64,000 nt of DNA from positions 6,608,694-6,672,693 of the forward strand of contig OX465119.1 of assembly GCA_949987565.1 (NCBI GenBank), given 5' to 3'. Under the pieces are notes generated by a model. The model worked only from the letters and a program-made list of their open reading frames with translations. It had not been told where the DNA came from and made no database searches. A program made the position numbers and the translations under genes. This DNA comes from Luidia sarsii. Taxonomy: Eukaryota > Echinodermata > Asteroidea > Paxillosida > Luidiidae. Below are positions 22,741-33,965 of this stretch, piece after piece (position 1 is the first letter of the stretch; each line of letters starts with the position of its first letter).

Positions 22741-23685
22741 AGCTGTGTTCCCACTAGACTTAATTTTGTCAAACTACCGAGGCTGAGCGGAAGAATGACA
22801 AAGTCCAGTGGGGACGCTCGGTAAACTGACGTCCCTGTCAAGTTACCGCTACCGTGATGTAGAACTAACAGGGCGAGAGGAGTCGCGGATGACTTCCGCT
22901 CAGCCACGGTTTCTTAACAGGGCCGCTAAAAAGTCCAGTGGGAACAGCCCTGTCATGTTAAACTACCGCGACCGTGCTGTAAAACGCTATGTAAACAGAG
23001 CAGCTTCCTGTGTTACAACACCACTGCACAGAAATGGCTAGCGGGAGCACGAAAGTGGTGGTATGGTTCCCTGACGCCAACATGCCAGTACAGTACAGTA
23101 CAGTACATGTGTACATGTACCATTCGTAATCATTCATTTGTAATTGTATGCTGTATACTTATGCATGTACTGTACTTCTCGTCTTCAAGCTCTGTGAAAT
23201 CGGTGAAAAATGTCAGGTTTGATTTATTTTGTAAGGCTTTTAACTGGCTCTGATCCCATTGAAAATACTGAAGAACAATGAAAAAGAATATCTGGCAGAT
23301 CATCATTCAGCTCAAACCCGGACATCGTACTACCACTCGTAGTCACACTTAGTAGAAGAAACCATGACTTTAGTCTTTACCCAACGATATTCACGTGGCG
23401 TGTTGTACCCAGTGGCAGTAGTACTAGTCAGTACATGTACATGTCTGTAGCTGGCTATTCAACGTTACAATTTCAGCTCGAAAAGTACGTCATATCCCTC
23501 CTAGGGCGAAGGTTACTGTACACAGCAGCCTCAATAATCAGACATTCTCCTTGCTGCATGGGGAATAAACATTCCGTCGGCGTAAAAAAAGATCCACGTG
23601 GGAACGCGTGGTAGACTAGCATTCAGGAATGTCACGGTAAGTTACCGCATGGCCACTTAAGAAAAAGTCCAGTGGGAACACGGCT
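22741..23685 (+). mobile_element. Candidate DNA transposon with TGTTCCCACT inverted ends
   Basis: The left end (22741-22760, AGCTGTGTTCCCACTAGACT) and the inverted right end (23666-23685) match at 18 of 20 positions. Inside, the AAAGTCCAGTGGG motif recurs at about 22799-22812 and 22929-22942, so the termini are repeated subterminally. A frame opening at 23035 (MASGSTKVVVWFPD) could be the start of a lost protein but ends within about 30 codons. Flanks give no convincing target duplication (CTAT on the left, TTAT on the right). The superfamily is undecided; PIF/Harbinger-like or ISL2EU-like are guesses. Confidence 0.5.
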
Positions 23686-23699
23686 TTATTCCCAAATGG

Positions 23700-24990
23700 C
23701 GACAGCAGTGTCAGGGGCCCTTCTGCCATTCTGGCCTTTACACTATATAGGTTATTGGCAGAGCGGGAGTAATGTTGGTTTGAGGATGAGTTGCCAGACA
23801 GCAATAGGGATTTGTTTGTTGGTGAACTTGTCCCGCCGATACCACATCTCGCGGGCGGATAATCCACAGGAGCGAATACGGGAATTCAGGCAGGAAGTGG
23901 TCAGTGCTAGGATGAGATGATATGGCACCACCCATGGGGTACTGACTTAGACGCTCATCTTCCTACTCGAGTACGGCCTTTTCTGCAACTGGATTCTTGT
24001 TGACATTCTTTATTTCTCTGATTTCTATGGAGAGCCAGTGTCGCTGTAGGAGGTCATCTGTGACAAGTACCTGGAAGCTGGTTGAAGGGTCAGTGCGGAT
24101 AACAGCTGGGGGCCATTGAGTGGACATAACTCAATGCAGAGGGTTAGGAGTGTGTCTCGAAAGATGGCATGTCGTTTATCTTCTATGAAGCAAGCCACAG
24201 TGAAAGATGTAACAGTCTCCCACCCAACGAGAATGAGTTGGCGACTTCTTTTGATAACGTCAGTAGCGAAAGAAATGCCAACTGCATCCGATGGATCTGA
24301 AGAAGACTGGGGGGTCACTATTGGTGGTAACTCAATGAGATATGCTCAATGGCCTTGTCCATGTCAAGTGCATACAAATAGCGATGAACAATGCACTTGA
24401 GTTGGTGACACGGTGGGTGGTGCAACTGAATGTGAATGGGTGTGAGTAGGTCATACAAAACTTGTCGTGGGACGATGATGCACTCGTGTGGGGGCAAGAG
24501 GCTCATCCCTGCGAACGACCAGAAGGCCATCCTAGGCAATGGTGGGAACATTGAGGTACAGTTGACATCCTTGGCGTTGGTGACTTTTTTGGATGGTCAG
24601 GTTCCTTGCAGGAGATGAGCATGTGTACGGTGCATGTTCACTCTGCCTGCACATGTGACCAGGCTGCTCTTCTGATAAATGGCAACCTTGCCCTGCCAGC
24701 GACAATGTCCTTCGTGGAGATACGATGAACCACGAGTCCTCTGTACGCTTTACAAACACACAGATCTGGCATGAAGAGTCAGAGCAGTCTGTTGCATTTT
24801 GACAAGCAAAGTCTGATGGGACATTTGCTGACCCTGCAAGATGTCGAACTGTGGCCTGCAAGCGGCTGACGGTCGACAAGAATGTGGCCAGTCAGGGGCT
24901 GGTAGAAAACTCCACGGCATAACCTTTCGAATGCCTGAACATAGATTGGATAATGTATGACCTGAAATGTTTGGTGGCGGCGGCAATAGA
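23700..24990 (-). pseudogene. LTR-type (Gypsy-like) Pol remnant: RNase H tail and integrase
   Basis: Reading leftwards: the end of RNase H (VRHLAGSANVPSDFA, about 24850), then CQICVFVKRTEDS, and the integrase zinc-finger region (ECIIVPRQVLYDLL, HIQLHHPPCHQLK, YLYALDMDKAIEHI; 24480-24320). The catalytic core follows (DAVGISFATDVIKRSRQLILV, ATD carrying the first Asp; 24290-24230) and, after frame breaks, NKNPVAEKAV and LNSRIRSCGLSAREMW (23980-23850). This is the order of a Ty3/Gypsy-type Pol. At least four frameshifts or stops make it inactive. The RT of a similar element lies at 36840-37930 on the same strand, so both could be parts of one original insertion. Confidence 0.75.
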
Positions 24991-25019
24991 TAATGTTTAA
25001 AGAGGAATGAAACCCAGAG

Positions 25020-25530
25020 AAAAATGTTGGCTCATCTGATTGGGTGTTAAAAACAACGTATAATTACCATGTGCTACTCACCTACGAGTTTCATAAAGAG
25101 GGAAAAATCATGGAATTTGGTGGTCGAATTCGCATTCCCACTAACCGCCATTTTTTAGAATGGCCCGCCAGTCACTGCGGGGGGTATGACGTACAACTCC
25201 CGCATGGGCCCGGACAGATGTACCCCTACTTCATGTATATATACCGCGTGCAGTTAGACACTCGGGAGCTGAATTATGGTGTACTGCCAGGCTTTTGGAT
25301 GTCAAAATACCAGTGGGAAAAAGCTGGGGAAATCTTTTCATGCAGTTCCCAACAAGGACAAGAGACCTGAGTTGTTTAGGAAGTGGGCTGCGGCCATAAA
25401 AGTTGAAAAATTTCTCAAAGTCGACTACAAATACAGTCGAAATGACGTGATTTGTAGCGATCACTTCATCAAGGAGGATTGCTGGCCAAACTCAACGACT
25501 AGAAGCCAAGAAAAATACTGAAGGAACATG
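25020..25530 (+). mobile_element. THAP-bearing repeat copy c
   Basis: This is the best-preserved copy of the repeat that carries the THAP exon. The upstream part (25020-25275) has a TGGGTGTTAAAAACAA motif shared with the sequence before copy b, CATGGAATTTGGTGGTCGAA shared with copy d, and the GCCCGGA/CGCAGT block. No transposase core is seen nearby. Confidence 0.6.
25276..25521 (+). CDS. THAP zinc-finger domain protein (81 codons), copy c
   Basis: The frame encodes a nearly complete THAP domain: MVYCQAFGCQN with C4 and C9, FHAVPNKDKRPELFRKWAAA (about residues 21-40, with the family Pro25 and Trp37), then VICSDHFIKEDCW with C60-x2-H63. These four residues are the C2CH zinc ligands. The frame ends at TGA just after the domain. 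In THAP proteins this region is usually a first exon, so the real protein may continue through a splice that I cannot identify. It is probably derived from a transposon because three other copies lie nearby. The start is the Met directly before the first Cys, as is usual for THAP proteins. Confidence 0.7.
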   Translation: MVYCQAFGCQNTSGKKLGKSFHAVPNKDKRPELFRKWAAAIKVEKFLKVDYKYSRNDVICSDHFIKEDCWPNSTTRSQEKY

Positions 25531-25984
25531 CCGTACATATATGGTACCATGGAGGAAGAAGGGGGATATACGTACCGTGCCTTATTTTGTGTGTGCTGTA
25601 ATTTGCCTGCTATCGGCGACGTGACTCCAGTCGCCCTCACTGTTTATTCCCTGTTCGCTGACCGCAATGAGCTGTCCCAGCACTATCGTGTGCATACCAT
25701 GCACTGCATGCTATGTGTGCAGTGAGGTTTCAATGAAGTGCATGACCCCTGACCCCCAATAAGCTACACACATTTTCGCTAACACGTGTAAAAGTGTTTG
25801 CATTTTGGTAATTTTAGTCAGTAAGCAGTTTGCAACATTTTTGTATATCACTTTAAGTCATTCCTTATGTTGCTGTATCCCCTCGTGGTGATCCTCCTTG
25901 CTGACCTGTCTACGTGTGTATGTAAGTCTGTCCGTCCGTTGGTATGTAAGTCTATGTTCTGTGTTTGTCTCTTGTTTTTTGCTC

Positions 25985-28275
25985 TTACTAACATGAATAA
26001 CCCCACCTGTTTCTTTCAACTTAGGAAACTGCAAGAAAAGGCTCTACGGTACACCTTCCATCAAGACAACTACAACTTTTTATCAGTCTCTCGCCTGATC
26101 CCTACTGGCTTACAGATATCTCACACCCCCCAAATTGGAAAACTCTCCCCCAACCTACAGAAAAAATGGAATCAAATTCTATATAGTGCTTCCATTCAGC
26201 TCATTAAGGTCCTCTCTGAGCAATGTTAAATAACTCTTCAGGCTGTCCACCAGGACAATGCTAATCTGGACTCCAAACTCCGCTCCAGCTGTTCTGAAAG
26301 CCAGTATAAGGATCTCAGTGATGAGATTGAGAAAGGTAACTCTAACCTCAATTCTGTTCTCACCGACAGGAGAAACAAGAAGATTGGTGGTCTTGTTGCA
26401 AAACAACGCAGACACAACCGCTTCAGACGCAGTCCTCAGTCGACACCATTACCCCCCACTAACACTGTTGTCAACCTTTCCTCTTCTTCTCTAACTGACG
26501 GATAGCATATGTTACTTTCCAAGGGTTTGAACTTTTGTCCAACTCCCCCCAAAGTTGACCAAGTAATGCTCAGTTAAGATCTCACTGAGTATTACCGCAG
26601 ACTTCGTCTGACAGTTCTTCTTCAATTCTGGCTCCCGTAAAGAAGAACCTTTCCGAGTAAAAAAGCACCTGGGTCCCCCCCCCAAGAACCGTGTTCCAGC
26701 CCTTGAAACGTATGTGCAAGCAGTCAGTTCTCAAGTTTCCAACTCCTCTCATCTTAGCCGTAAGCCACACGACAATATCCCTAGGAAAGAACGTCTTGCT
26801 CTCAACACTCTACGTTCCCGCGGTGACATCATTATCAAGCCAGCAGATAAAGGGTCAGCCGTAGTAATCATGGATCGCCAAAAATATATTGATGAAGCCA
26901 ATCGCCAACTAAACAATCCCCAGCACTATTAATGTCTGGACTCTAACCCCACTGGCAAATTTTCAGAGCAAATTCAGGAAGTTTTGGATGACATGCGATC
27001 ACGTAATCAATTGGGCAAGAAATTTCTATCACCAATCAATTGTAGAACTGCAAGATTCTACCTTCTCCCGAAAATTCACAAGGCCAACATTCCAAGCAGA
27101 CCCATCATCTCTGGCAATGGTTCACCTACGGAACATATCTCTTTTCATTGACTCTTTTCTCAGACCCTTGGTTCCCCAAATCCCCTCCTACGTCCATGAC
27201 ACTCCCGACTTTCTGCGAAAGTTGGAAAGTGTCAAGGATCAAATTGCTGCTATAATTGGTACCATTGACGTTTCCTCTCTATACACTAACATCCCCCAGG
27301 AAGAAGGCATTCAAGCTTGCTCCTCAGCCCTGGCCAAAGGAAAACAGTCTTCTCCCCCCATCTCTGACCTAACCACCCTCATGAGGCTAGTGCTGGCAAA
27401 GAACAATTTCTCCTTTCTTGGCAAGCACTATCTCCAGTTGCATGGCACTGCCATGGGCACACGCATGGCTCCTTCCTTTGCTTGCCTCTTCATGGGTGAC
27501 CTTGAGGAACGCATGCTCAGTGAGGCTCCATGCCGTCCCTGGATTTGGTGGAGATACATAGATGATGTTTTCTTCATTTGTACTAGGGACGATAGCAGCT
27601 TGAATGCCTTCTTTGACCACATCAATTCCTTCCACAGCACTATCAAATTCACATGGAAACACTCTCCAGCAGACCCACTTTCTGGACATCACCGTCCGGA
27701 AAGACCTCGACACACTTACTAATGACTTGTATTCTAAGCCGACCGACACTATCAATATCTCCATGCCTCCAGTTGTCAGATTAAGGCGCATATGTTCCAA
27801 TGAGTCTGACTTTCGCCACCATACACGTGTATTTGCAAGTTACTTGGTTGCTAGAGGCTATAGTTCTCGCCAAGTGAAGAACTCCATTGCTTAATTCTAT
27901 TCCATCCCCAGAAGTTCGGCACTCAAAAAAAAGCCAGAAAATGTGGATGAAGCGTCTTCGGACTATTCAACCACATGGCCTCTACATCCAGGAGGGTAAT
28001 GACTAACACCATGCAGCTTTCTGATAATCCTTCTTTTGTGTTAACTCCTTCACACTTCTCTCTCTGATCTTTCCCCCTCTTCTCACTAATCCCTACCCTA
28101 CTCCTTGCCCTTCCCTTTGATCTCACCCTACCAGCTTTACTCTTTGTCCTTTGTTTCTCATCCGTGTCCTATTCACTCTCTTCCCCCTTCCTTCGTGTAT
28201 CTGTGTTGTCCTTGTCACTCTGCCTTTGAGAAAGGTCCTGCTAGGATCGAAACGTCAGGCCCACTAAATTTTAAG
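25985..28275 (+). mobile_element. Penelope-like element 1 (RT kept, most of GIY-YIG deleted)
   Basis: The element runs from an N-terminal Penelope-type region (about 25990) through RT to a 3' tail that ends CGAAACGTCAGG..AAATTTTAA at 28275. Six other copies of the tail are in the window. Compared with the copy at 41.5-43.6 kb it lacks about 370 bp that should encode the GIY-YIG nuclease. The junction lies near 27940. Confidence 0.85.
25999..28004 (+). pseudogene. Penelope-like reverse transcriptase, broken
   Basis: Successive frames give the N-terminal domain (KLQEKALRYTFHQ, MLLSKGLNFCPTPPKV, YYRRLRLTVL) and then RT. The RT has IIIKPADKGSAVVIMDR, ARFYLLPKIHKAN, TIDVSSLYTNIPQEEG (motif A with Asp), LHGTAMGTRMAPSFACLFMG (motif B) and WWRYIDDVFFI (motif C, YIDD near 27554-27565). 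Stops occur at 26227-26229, around 26500-26580, at NPQHY near 26930 and after KNSIA near 27893, with frameshifts at about 26990-27060 and 27665. The last coding part is a remnant of the nuclease C-terminus (KMWMKRLRTIQPHG-like, in a shifted frame), ending with GGND-like codons at about 28004. It cannot encode an active enzyme. Confidence 0.85.
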
Positions 28276-28299
28276 TGTTTGTAGATCGAGACTTTACGC

Positions 28300-28655
28300 A
28301 ATCACCACACTACAAATGACGTCATTTCAACTGTATTTGTAGCCGACTTTGAGACATTTCTCAACTTTGATGACCGCAGCCCACTTCCTAAACAACTCAG
28401 GTCTCTTGTCCTTGTTGGGAACTACATGGAAAGATTTCCCCAGCTTTTTCCCGCTGACGTTTTGACATCCAAAAGCCTGCCAGTACACCATCATTCAGCT
28501 CCCGAGTGTATACAAACTGCACGCAGTATAGTAAAGGGTACATCCGTCCGGGCCCAAGCGGTAGTTTTCCGTTGCGATACCCCGCGCAGTTACCGGTGGG
28601 CCATTCGAAAAGATGGCAGTTTGCGGGATACGCGAATTCGACCTCCAAATTCCAT
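28300..28655 (-). pseudogene. THAP-domain copy d, inverted, broken
   Basis: On the minus strand, starting near 28494, the frame reads MVYWQAFGCQNVSGKK, FHVVPNKDKRPELFRKWA and KVEKCLKVGYKYS, then a TGA. The distal C-x2-H has degraded to CSVV. The first zinc Cys has become Trp, so the finger is dead even apart from the stop. The upstream block shared with copy c (CATGGAATTTGG) ends exactly where the DIRS terminal repeat begins at 28656, so the DIRS inserted into this copy or next to it. Confidence 0.7.
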
Positions 28656-28699
28656 GAGTCTACTTCTTTCACTTACCCAAATAGCTACTACGTATGCAT
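28656..28699 (+). repeat. DIRS A left inverted terminal repeat
   Basis: This 44-bp repeat matches the reverse complement of 36723-36766 with one mismatch (T versus A in the CTTCTTT stretch). In DIRS biology the termini pair with the internal complementary region to form the circular intermediate. Confidence 0.9.
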
Positions 28700-29180
28700 A
28701 TTTAACCAGCCGACAGGCTTAATCGCTAAAAAGATTAATCAACCAACGAGCGCCCTCTCGGGGCCTACCTGCCATGCTACGTCATGAATCCGCCATGATG
28801 CTTCCTCTTTTTTCTAGCGACGGACAGCTTGCAGAAGCAAAAATATTTTGCTCTCGCCTTTTGACGAGTTTCTCTACGTCCTTTCGCTTTAAGATTTCGG
28901 TGTTAGAGATATATCAACCAAGTAAGTTGTGTAGAATCTGTAGAGTTTAGTTTTTGAGTAATTCTTCTTCATTTGGAGTGATTTTGAGTCGTTTTGTTTT
29001 CGGGAGTGAAGCCGACTGTAGGCCTTTTTGTCTGACGCCGCGGTTAACGGGCAGGTAGGCACCACATACACTTTAGGGTTATCCCGTGACCAAGCAGGTT
29101 TTACTGGTCTCCCTTGTTTTGCTTGGGGGATTAATTGTATCCCTCTTAGCCGAATAGTAAACTTCTCCTCAGTTATATTT

Positions 29181-29442
29181 TCTAGAATAGGCGTACCACT
29201 GGGCGTATCGACACAGGTCGTTCCCTGCCCCCGGTCGTCTCACAGTCTAGAACAGGCGTACCGCTGGGTATATCGACAGAGGTCGTTCCCTACCCCTTGG
29301 CCATCTCACAGTCTAGAACAGGCGTACCGCTGGGCATATCGACAGAGGTCGTTCCCTGCCCCCAGCCGTCTTGCAGTCTAGAGGAGGGCTTTGCACAGAA
29401 CATAATCGACAGAGGTCGTTCCCTGTCCCGGGCTAGCTCGAG
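29181..29442 (+). repeat. Tandem 65-66 bp repeat in DIRS A leader, four units
   Basis: Units start at 29181, 29246, 29312 and 29377, each beginning TCTAGAA/TCTAGAG and containing ATCGACA-AGGTCGTTCCCT. The fourth is diverged. One-base length differences between 65- and 66-bp units shift the reading frame, so the repeat is not maintained as coding sequence in every unit. It lies upstream of the gag-like frame. Confidence 0.85.
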
Positions 29443-29451
29443 CGGAACGGT

Positions 29452-31312
29452 ATGGATCTCCGTGATGGAAATGGGGGTAAGCCCCCCCCCCGTCTATCCA
29501 CGGGCCCTCAAGCTGCCACCCGTAGGGTTCCCGCGGTAAAGAAGGGTGAAGCTCAATCTGCGAGCGGTCCCAAGGGTAAGACCCCTAAAAAGACTAACAG
29601 CCAGGCGAGCACGCCACCGGGTTCTGCTCCGGTGGCGACGCCGGACTCCCGGACTCCGATCTCCTGGGCTTGCTGCTGCCGCCCGTGCAGATCGGGCAGG
29701 ACTCGCTGGAACCGACCCGCCCCCGCCTACCCGTGAGAGAGACTCGCAGTCAACTTCATTCCTGGATCAGTGCTCCGGAATTCCACGGATGTTGTCTGAA
29801 TCCTCACAATCAAGTGGCTGGAGTAGTAAGAACACAAGGCGGTTCCGTCTTCTTCGGGGAATTCCCCCCTACAAGACGAAGTCCCGACCCAAGAAAAGCA
29901 AGGGTGTGTCTTCGGAGGTCTTCCTGAGAGCTTTCCAAGACATCAATCTTTCGCTGGCAACTCTAGCTAATCAACAGCAGTGGAGAGCGGTCCCAACAGG
30001 GGCTGCGGTCCCCTTTCCGGACCTGGATCCTGTCCTAATCCTCCCCAATCCGGGCGAGATGACAGTGGAACGTGCTGGGCCCCGGATTCCGGGGCCACCG
30101 CCAGCGTCAACTCAGGGAGCCCGCTGACTCTGGGCCGCGTTCGTGCGCCCCCAAGATCCCCGGCGGGAATTTTGCTGCACCCGTCCATGAATATCGACGA
30201 GATATCTCGGAAGGGGAGTACAGCGATGTCAACCCCACCCCCACACGCTCGCAAGATGCGCATTCGGGGGATGATGAGGCCTCTGACCCAGGCAATTTTT
30301 CGCCATTGGAGACTCAGCTAAGACTGATTCAAAGGGACATGGTTCAACTGCTGCAACTGCCAGAGGACAGTAAGCCAGAGACCACCCGCCGCTCATTCAA
30401 GCGCCGGACAGCTGTGGAGGAGTCCCGAGATCCAGCTTTTCCCACTATGCCACTGGATCGCTTATGCACTGATCGTATCCAACGTATTGCCAATGCAAAG
30501 AGATGGACTGCTTATAACAAAAGATCAGCATCCTACTTTCGGTTCCCATAAAATGACCTGGAAGATTTCCTCACAGCTCCTTTGATTCCAGACACGGCAA
30601 AGGACAAATTGAGGGTGGATAGCGGCAAAGCCCCGTCAGTAAAGTCAATATTTGGCGACAAAGCTAGAGCTAGGATGGAGGACTAAAGTCGACGAAGCAG
30701 CCAGGTTTGACTCACGAACAAACGCCTTCTTACTGTTGTTGTCCGAATATATCGTCTGCGCATGTGAAGAAAACTCACAAGTCCCGGCAGATATGTTAGT
30801 AGTAGCCTTCAGATGTCTAGACGAGATTCTTCGTTTTTTCTCTAGATCAATTTATGAGAATCTCCCTTTTGTCCGCAAGATCACGCAGAACTGACGCGAT
30901 TGAGGCACTCTACATTCCACATGAGGGAGCTAGGAAGAGATTAGAGAATATTCCTCTTCTAGGCAAGGATCTCTTCGGAGGAAAATTTCAGGAAATTCTT
31001 GAAGCTGAAGCAAATATAATTGACACAGCGGACAAGCTAAGCCTGAAGAGGGCTACGGCTACTCCCAATACTAGACCAACTGTGAAGAAGGCGGCAAGGG
31101 GTGCCCCCTCTTTCTGCCCTGCCCTAAGGAAACCATTTAAGCCCTTTTGTCAACAGCCTGCCCAGGCGTCGATCGGAGCAACGGTTTCAGCCGCCCGCCC
31201 ATATACCGCCCCAGCCACTCTGAACGTGCGACCTAATGTTCGTGGACGTGGCGGTGGGACTTCAGCACCCCCACAACGGGACCCGTTGGGGGTCATCTCA
31301 GAGACTTCGTAG
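29452..31312 (+). pseudogene. DIRS A gag-like region, frameshifted
   Basis: Frames from 29452 to 31312 match the gag-like region of copy 1. Low-complexity Pro/Ser-rich segments come first, then RLIQRDMVQLLQLP and PLDRLCTDRIQRI (30328-30490), a stop near 30550, and EGARKRLENIPLLGKDLFGGKF with an Arg/Gly/Pro-rich tail (30854-31312). The protein would coat the RNA intermediate. Several stops and frame changes disable it. Confidence 0.7.
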
Positions 31313-31375
31313 GGTCCTGGAGAGGGATCACCTCTGACGCATGGGTGCTTTCTATAGTCAGCCCTGGCTATCAAA
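31313..31375 (+). pseudogene. DIRS A RT start, cut by nested insertion
   Basis: The frame W..ITSDAWVLSIVSPGYQ is the conserved N-terminus of DIRS RT (compare ITSDRWVLATVSQGY at 57700). It is interrupted at about 31376 and resumes as VEFTSTPPPDSCI at about 33972. Confidence 0.75.
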
Positions 31376-31399
31376 TAGCCACGGCTATCAAAGTTAAGG

Positions 31400-32480
31400 T
31401 CGAGACAAAATGCTCCCCATCTCGTGTTTGATGCATCAGTTTCCATGTGTAAGTCAATTGGTTTGGGCAGGATCGAGCGCAGTGGCTAAACTTGAGACCC
31501 ACCAGTTCAACTCACTCTGAGCCTCTGGCGTCAGATACGTTTTTGCTTGAAAGTTCCTGCCTTTTGCCTTAAGCTCCATGTCTTTACATTTCTCCAGATC
31601 TCTATAGAACAACGGTCCCAGCGGTACCGCCGGAAAGCAAGAGACCAGTTTACCAATAACCTGAGCAACAAAGTGAACCTTTGGTCGTGATAGGTTAAGG
31701 AGTGTACAGCATGTGTCAGTAACTGACTTTATTTTGTCCCGAGGGAGTCGGACTGTCATATCGTGGGAGTAAATGACAAACCCGAGAAATTGTACTTCAT
31801 GGGAAGGGTTAAGGCAGGATTTCTTGTCATTTATAACATCCCAAAAACCCCATGAGGTTACGACGCGCAAGGATGTTCTGTTTGCATTCCTTCTCGGTGT
31901 CCCCAATCACCAATGAATCGTCAATATAGTTGGCTGGTATGTGACCCAAATTAGGGAGTGTGGCTACCACGGGTTTCATATTTTTTGTAAAAATGCGTGG
32001 GGCACTAGTAAGCCCAAAACACAAGCAGGTATGCTGCCATAGAGTGTTCCGCAAAAGGAAACGCAGATATCTGTGATGATCGAACGCCACGGGTACAGTG
32101 AAATAGGCGTCTTTAAGATCAATGGTAGCCAGAAAGCAATCGGGACGAATCAGTGTTAATGCATATTCCAAGGTTTCCATCTTGAAATGATGGTACACGA
32201 CAAACTTGTTGAAGCTTTTCAGATTGATAATAGTGCCCAAAGACCCGTCCTTTTTGGGCCTCAGAAAAATGTTCGAGACGAACTGTCCTTTGCAAGGAGT
32301 ACATCGGACATTTGCACCTTTCTCGCACAACATTTTGATTTCCTTATCCACCAATTGTGACATGGGGTCGGAAAAAGTTGGTGGTTTGGGGGGCCACTTC
32401 TGTTAAGGTGCGTCCTTAAATTCAACATGGCAGTGTGATACCGTATCAAGTACCCATGCGTCGGAAGAAATTGTTCTCCA
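31400..32480 (-). pseudogene. DIRS B reverse transcriptase
   Basis: The RT has ISSDAWVLDTV (about 32460), a stop after FKDAP, then LFLRPKKDGSLGTIINLKSF-type motifs, LATIDLKDAYFTVPV (motif A), CLCFGLTSAPRIFTK (motif B) and ANYIDDSLVIGD (YIDD at 31917-31928). A frameshift follows near 31890. The thumb and connection region is VQFLGFVIYSHDMTV to ELNWWVSSL (31454-31800). RNase H is cut after its first Asp motif (TDASNTRWGA). All RT catalytic motifs survive, but the ORF is broken. Confidence 0.85.
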
Positions 32481-32568
32481 GTTAGAGACAAAATGTCCCA
32501 ACCCCCCTGCGATTGTATTAACACAATGTAAAGGGTACTCACTCACTCTCGCTGTGGTGTTCTGTGAT

Positions 32569-33784
32569 TCAGAGACTGGCCGGTGTGGTCAACCTGTCGC
32601 CATCTTGGCGGCCTCTTCTCGAGTAGCCGTAACTTGCACCCAGTTTGCCTCTTCTGTAATAAGGCGATCTTTGTTGACGCCCACGGTATCTATAGTCCGT
32701 TGAAGGCCCGCTGTATCCGCCACGGCCACCTTGTCTCCGACCGCCAGGTGTGAGGTCGTACCCATGTACCTTGGCACCGATCTTGTTGGTTTCTTGAATT
32801 GCTTTGCATGACCGAACCAAGTCATTCCCAAATAGCAGGTCCAAAACCGGTACCTGGGAGGAGCAGAGTAGGGTCTGGTCTTACATGTATGCCATCTCGT
32901 CTGCGCATATTAAGCAGCGTGTTACCATAGCCTATAATGGCCAGTGCATCAATCAGGGTTTTAACAAGCTCTGCGGTATTTAGAGCATTAGCTGCTGAAG
33001 CATTGTGTGCCTGTAACAAAAGATCCGTTGCCTTGGTTGTTGCAATTGAGGCGCATACAAAAGCCTCTTGGATTTTCTGGAATTTCACATCTTTGGATCT
33101 GGTTGTAGGTTTTAGGAACGCCCAAATTTCAGGGTTCACTCTTGTCAACGCAAGGCTTTCACAGTTACTTCGCCGGTCATACAGCTTCATCTTTTCGGCT
33201 ACTTTTTCCTTGTGGATTTTTCCCAGTGCCAAAGAGTTAATCGTTTTAACTAGCTGCTCATTAATAGCAGGGCCCTCTCTTGTGTCGTTTTGGACGAGTG
33301 CGGCCATATCAGCTAGGAGATCGTCGTCTTCCTGCTCAGTACCCGTGGGTTTATCCGACTCGGGTCTTAGTAGGTTGTTCGCCTCATCTTCGGAATAAAA
33401 GTCGCCCCTTTCGGGTATGAGGGGGGTCATGATATGATTGCTCGCCCTTTTCAGGTGCGGGCGTATATGCCTGAACCCCCGTGATTGTAGCATCGCCGAT
33501 GGCATCATTAGAGCCACAAGGTGAGGCAGGCTGGGATTTTTTTGCAACCGCTTCAGTCAGGCCAGCTACAGTTTGCTGCAAATTGAGTACCATCGTTCGT
33601 AAATCTGGTTCATCATTATCGCTTTTGCGTTTACGCACAGGCATGACTTTTGCTTAGGTGCAGGTGTGGAAGGTTGCATTGCTACTTGCGTGAGTGTCGA
33701 CATTTCTGCATTCAGTTGAGCAGTGACCAGTGCCTTTTCTTCAGCAGGATCAGCGTGGATCTCGATTGTGCATACGTCCGTCAT
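32569..33784 (-). pseudogene. DIRS B gag-like ORF
   Basis: Overlapping frames read from MTDVCTIEIHADPAEEKA (33784) through a helical middle domain (32822-33547: EKMKLYDRRSNCESLALTRV, PEIWAFLKPTTRSKDVKFQK, AEAL-type helices ending in GYGNTLLNMRRRDGI) to an Arg/Gly/Tyr-rich tail (GGRRQGGRGGYSG, 32569-32844). The overall order is that of DIRS gag proteins. Two frameshifts are needed to join the parts. Confidence 0.7.
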
Positions 33785-33965
33785 TGTGGGATGTCCACAG
33801 CGTGGATCAAAAGGTGCGCTAGAAGGTGGTGATGTGTTGGCTCGACCAACACCAAAAATACACTGACGGGTGACTGAGCATGGTGCCCCTTATATGGCGC
33901 AGATAGCTTTCTTCTTTGAAAAGGTGGCTTAACAATACCAGACAATCTCACGTGTTTCTGAATGG

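Noticed and set aside
32937..33398. A 153-codon plus-strand protein
   Set aside because: Antisense shadow of the DIRS B gag-like frame.
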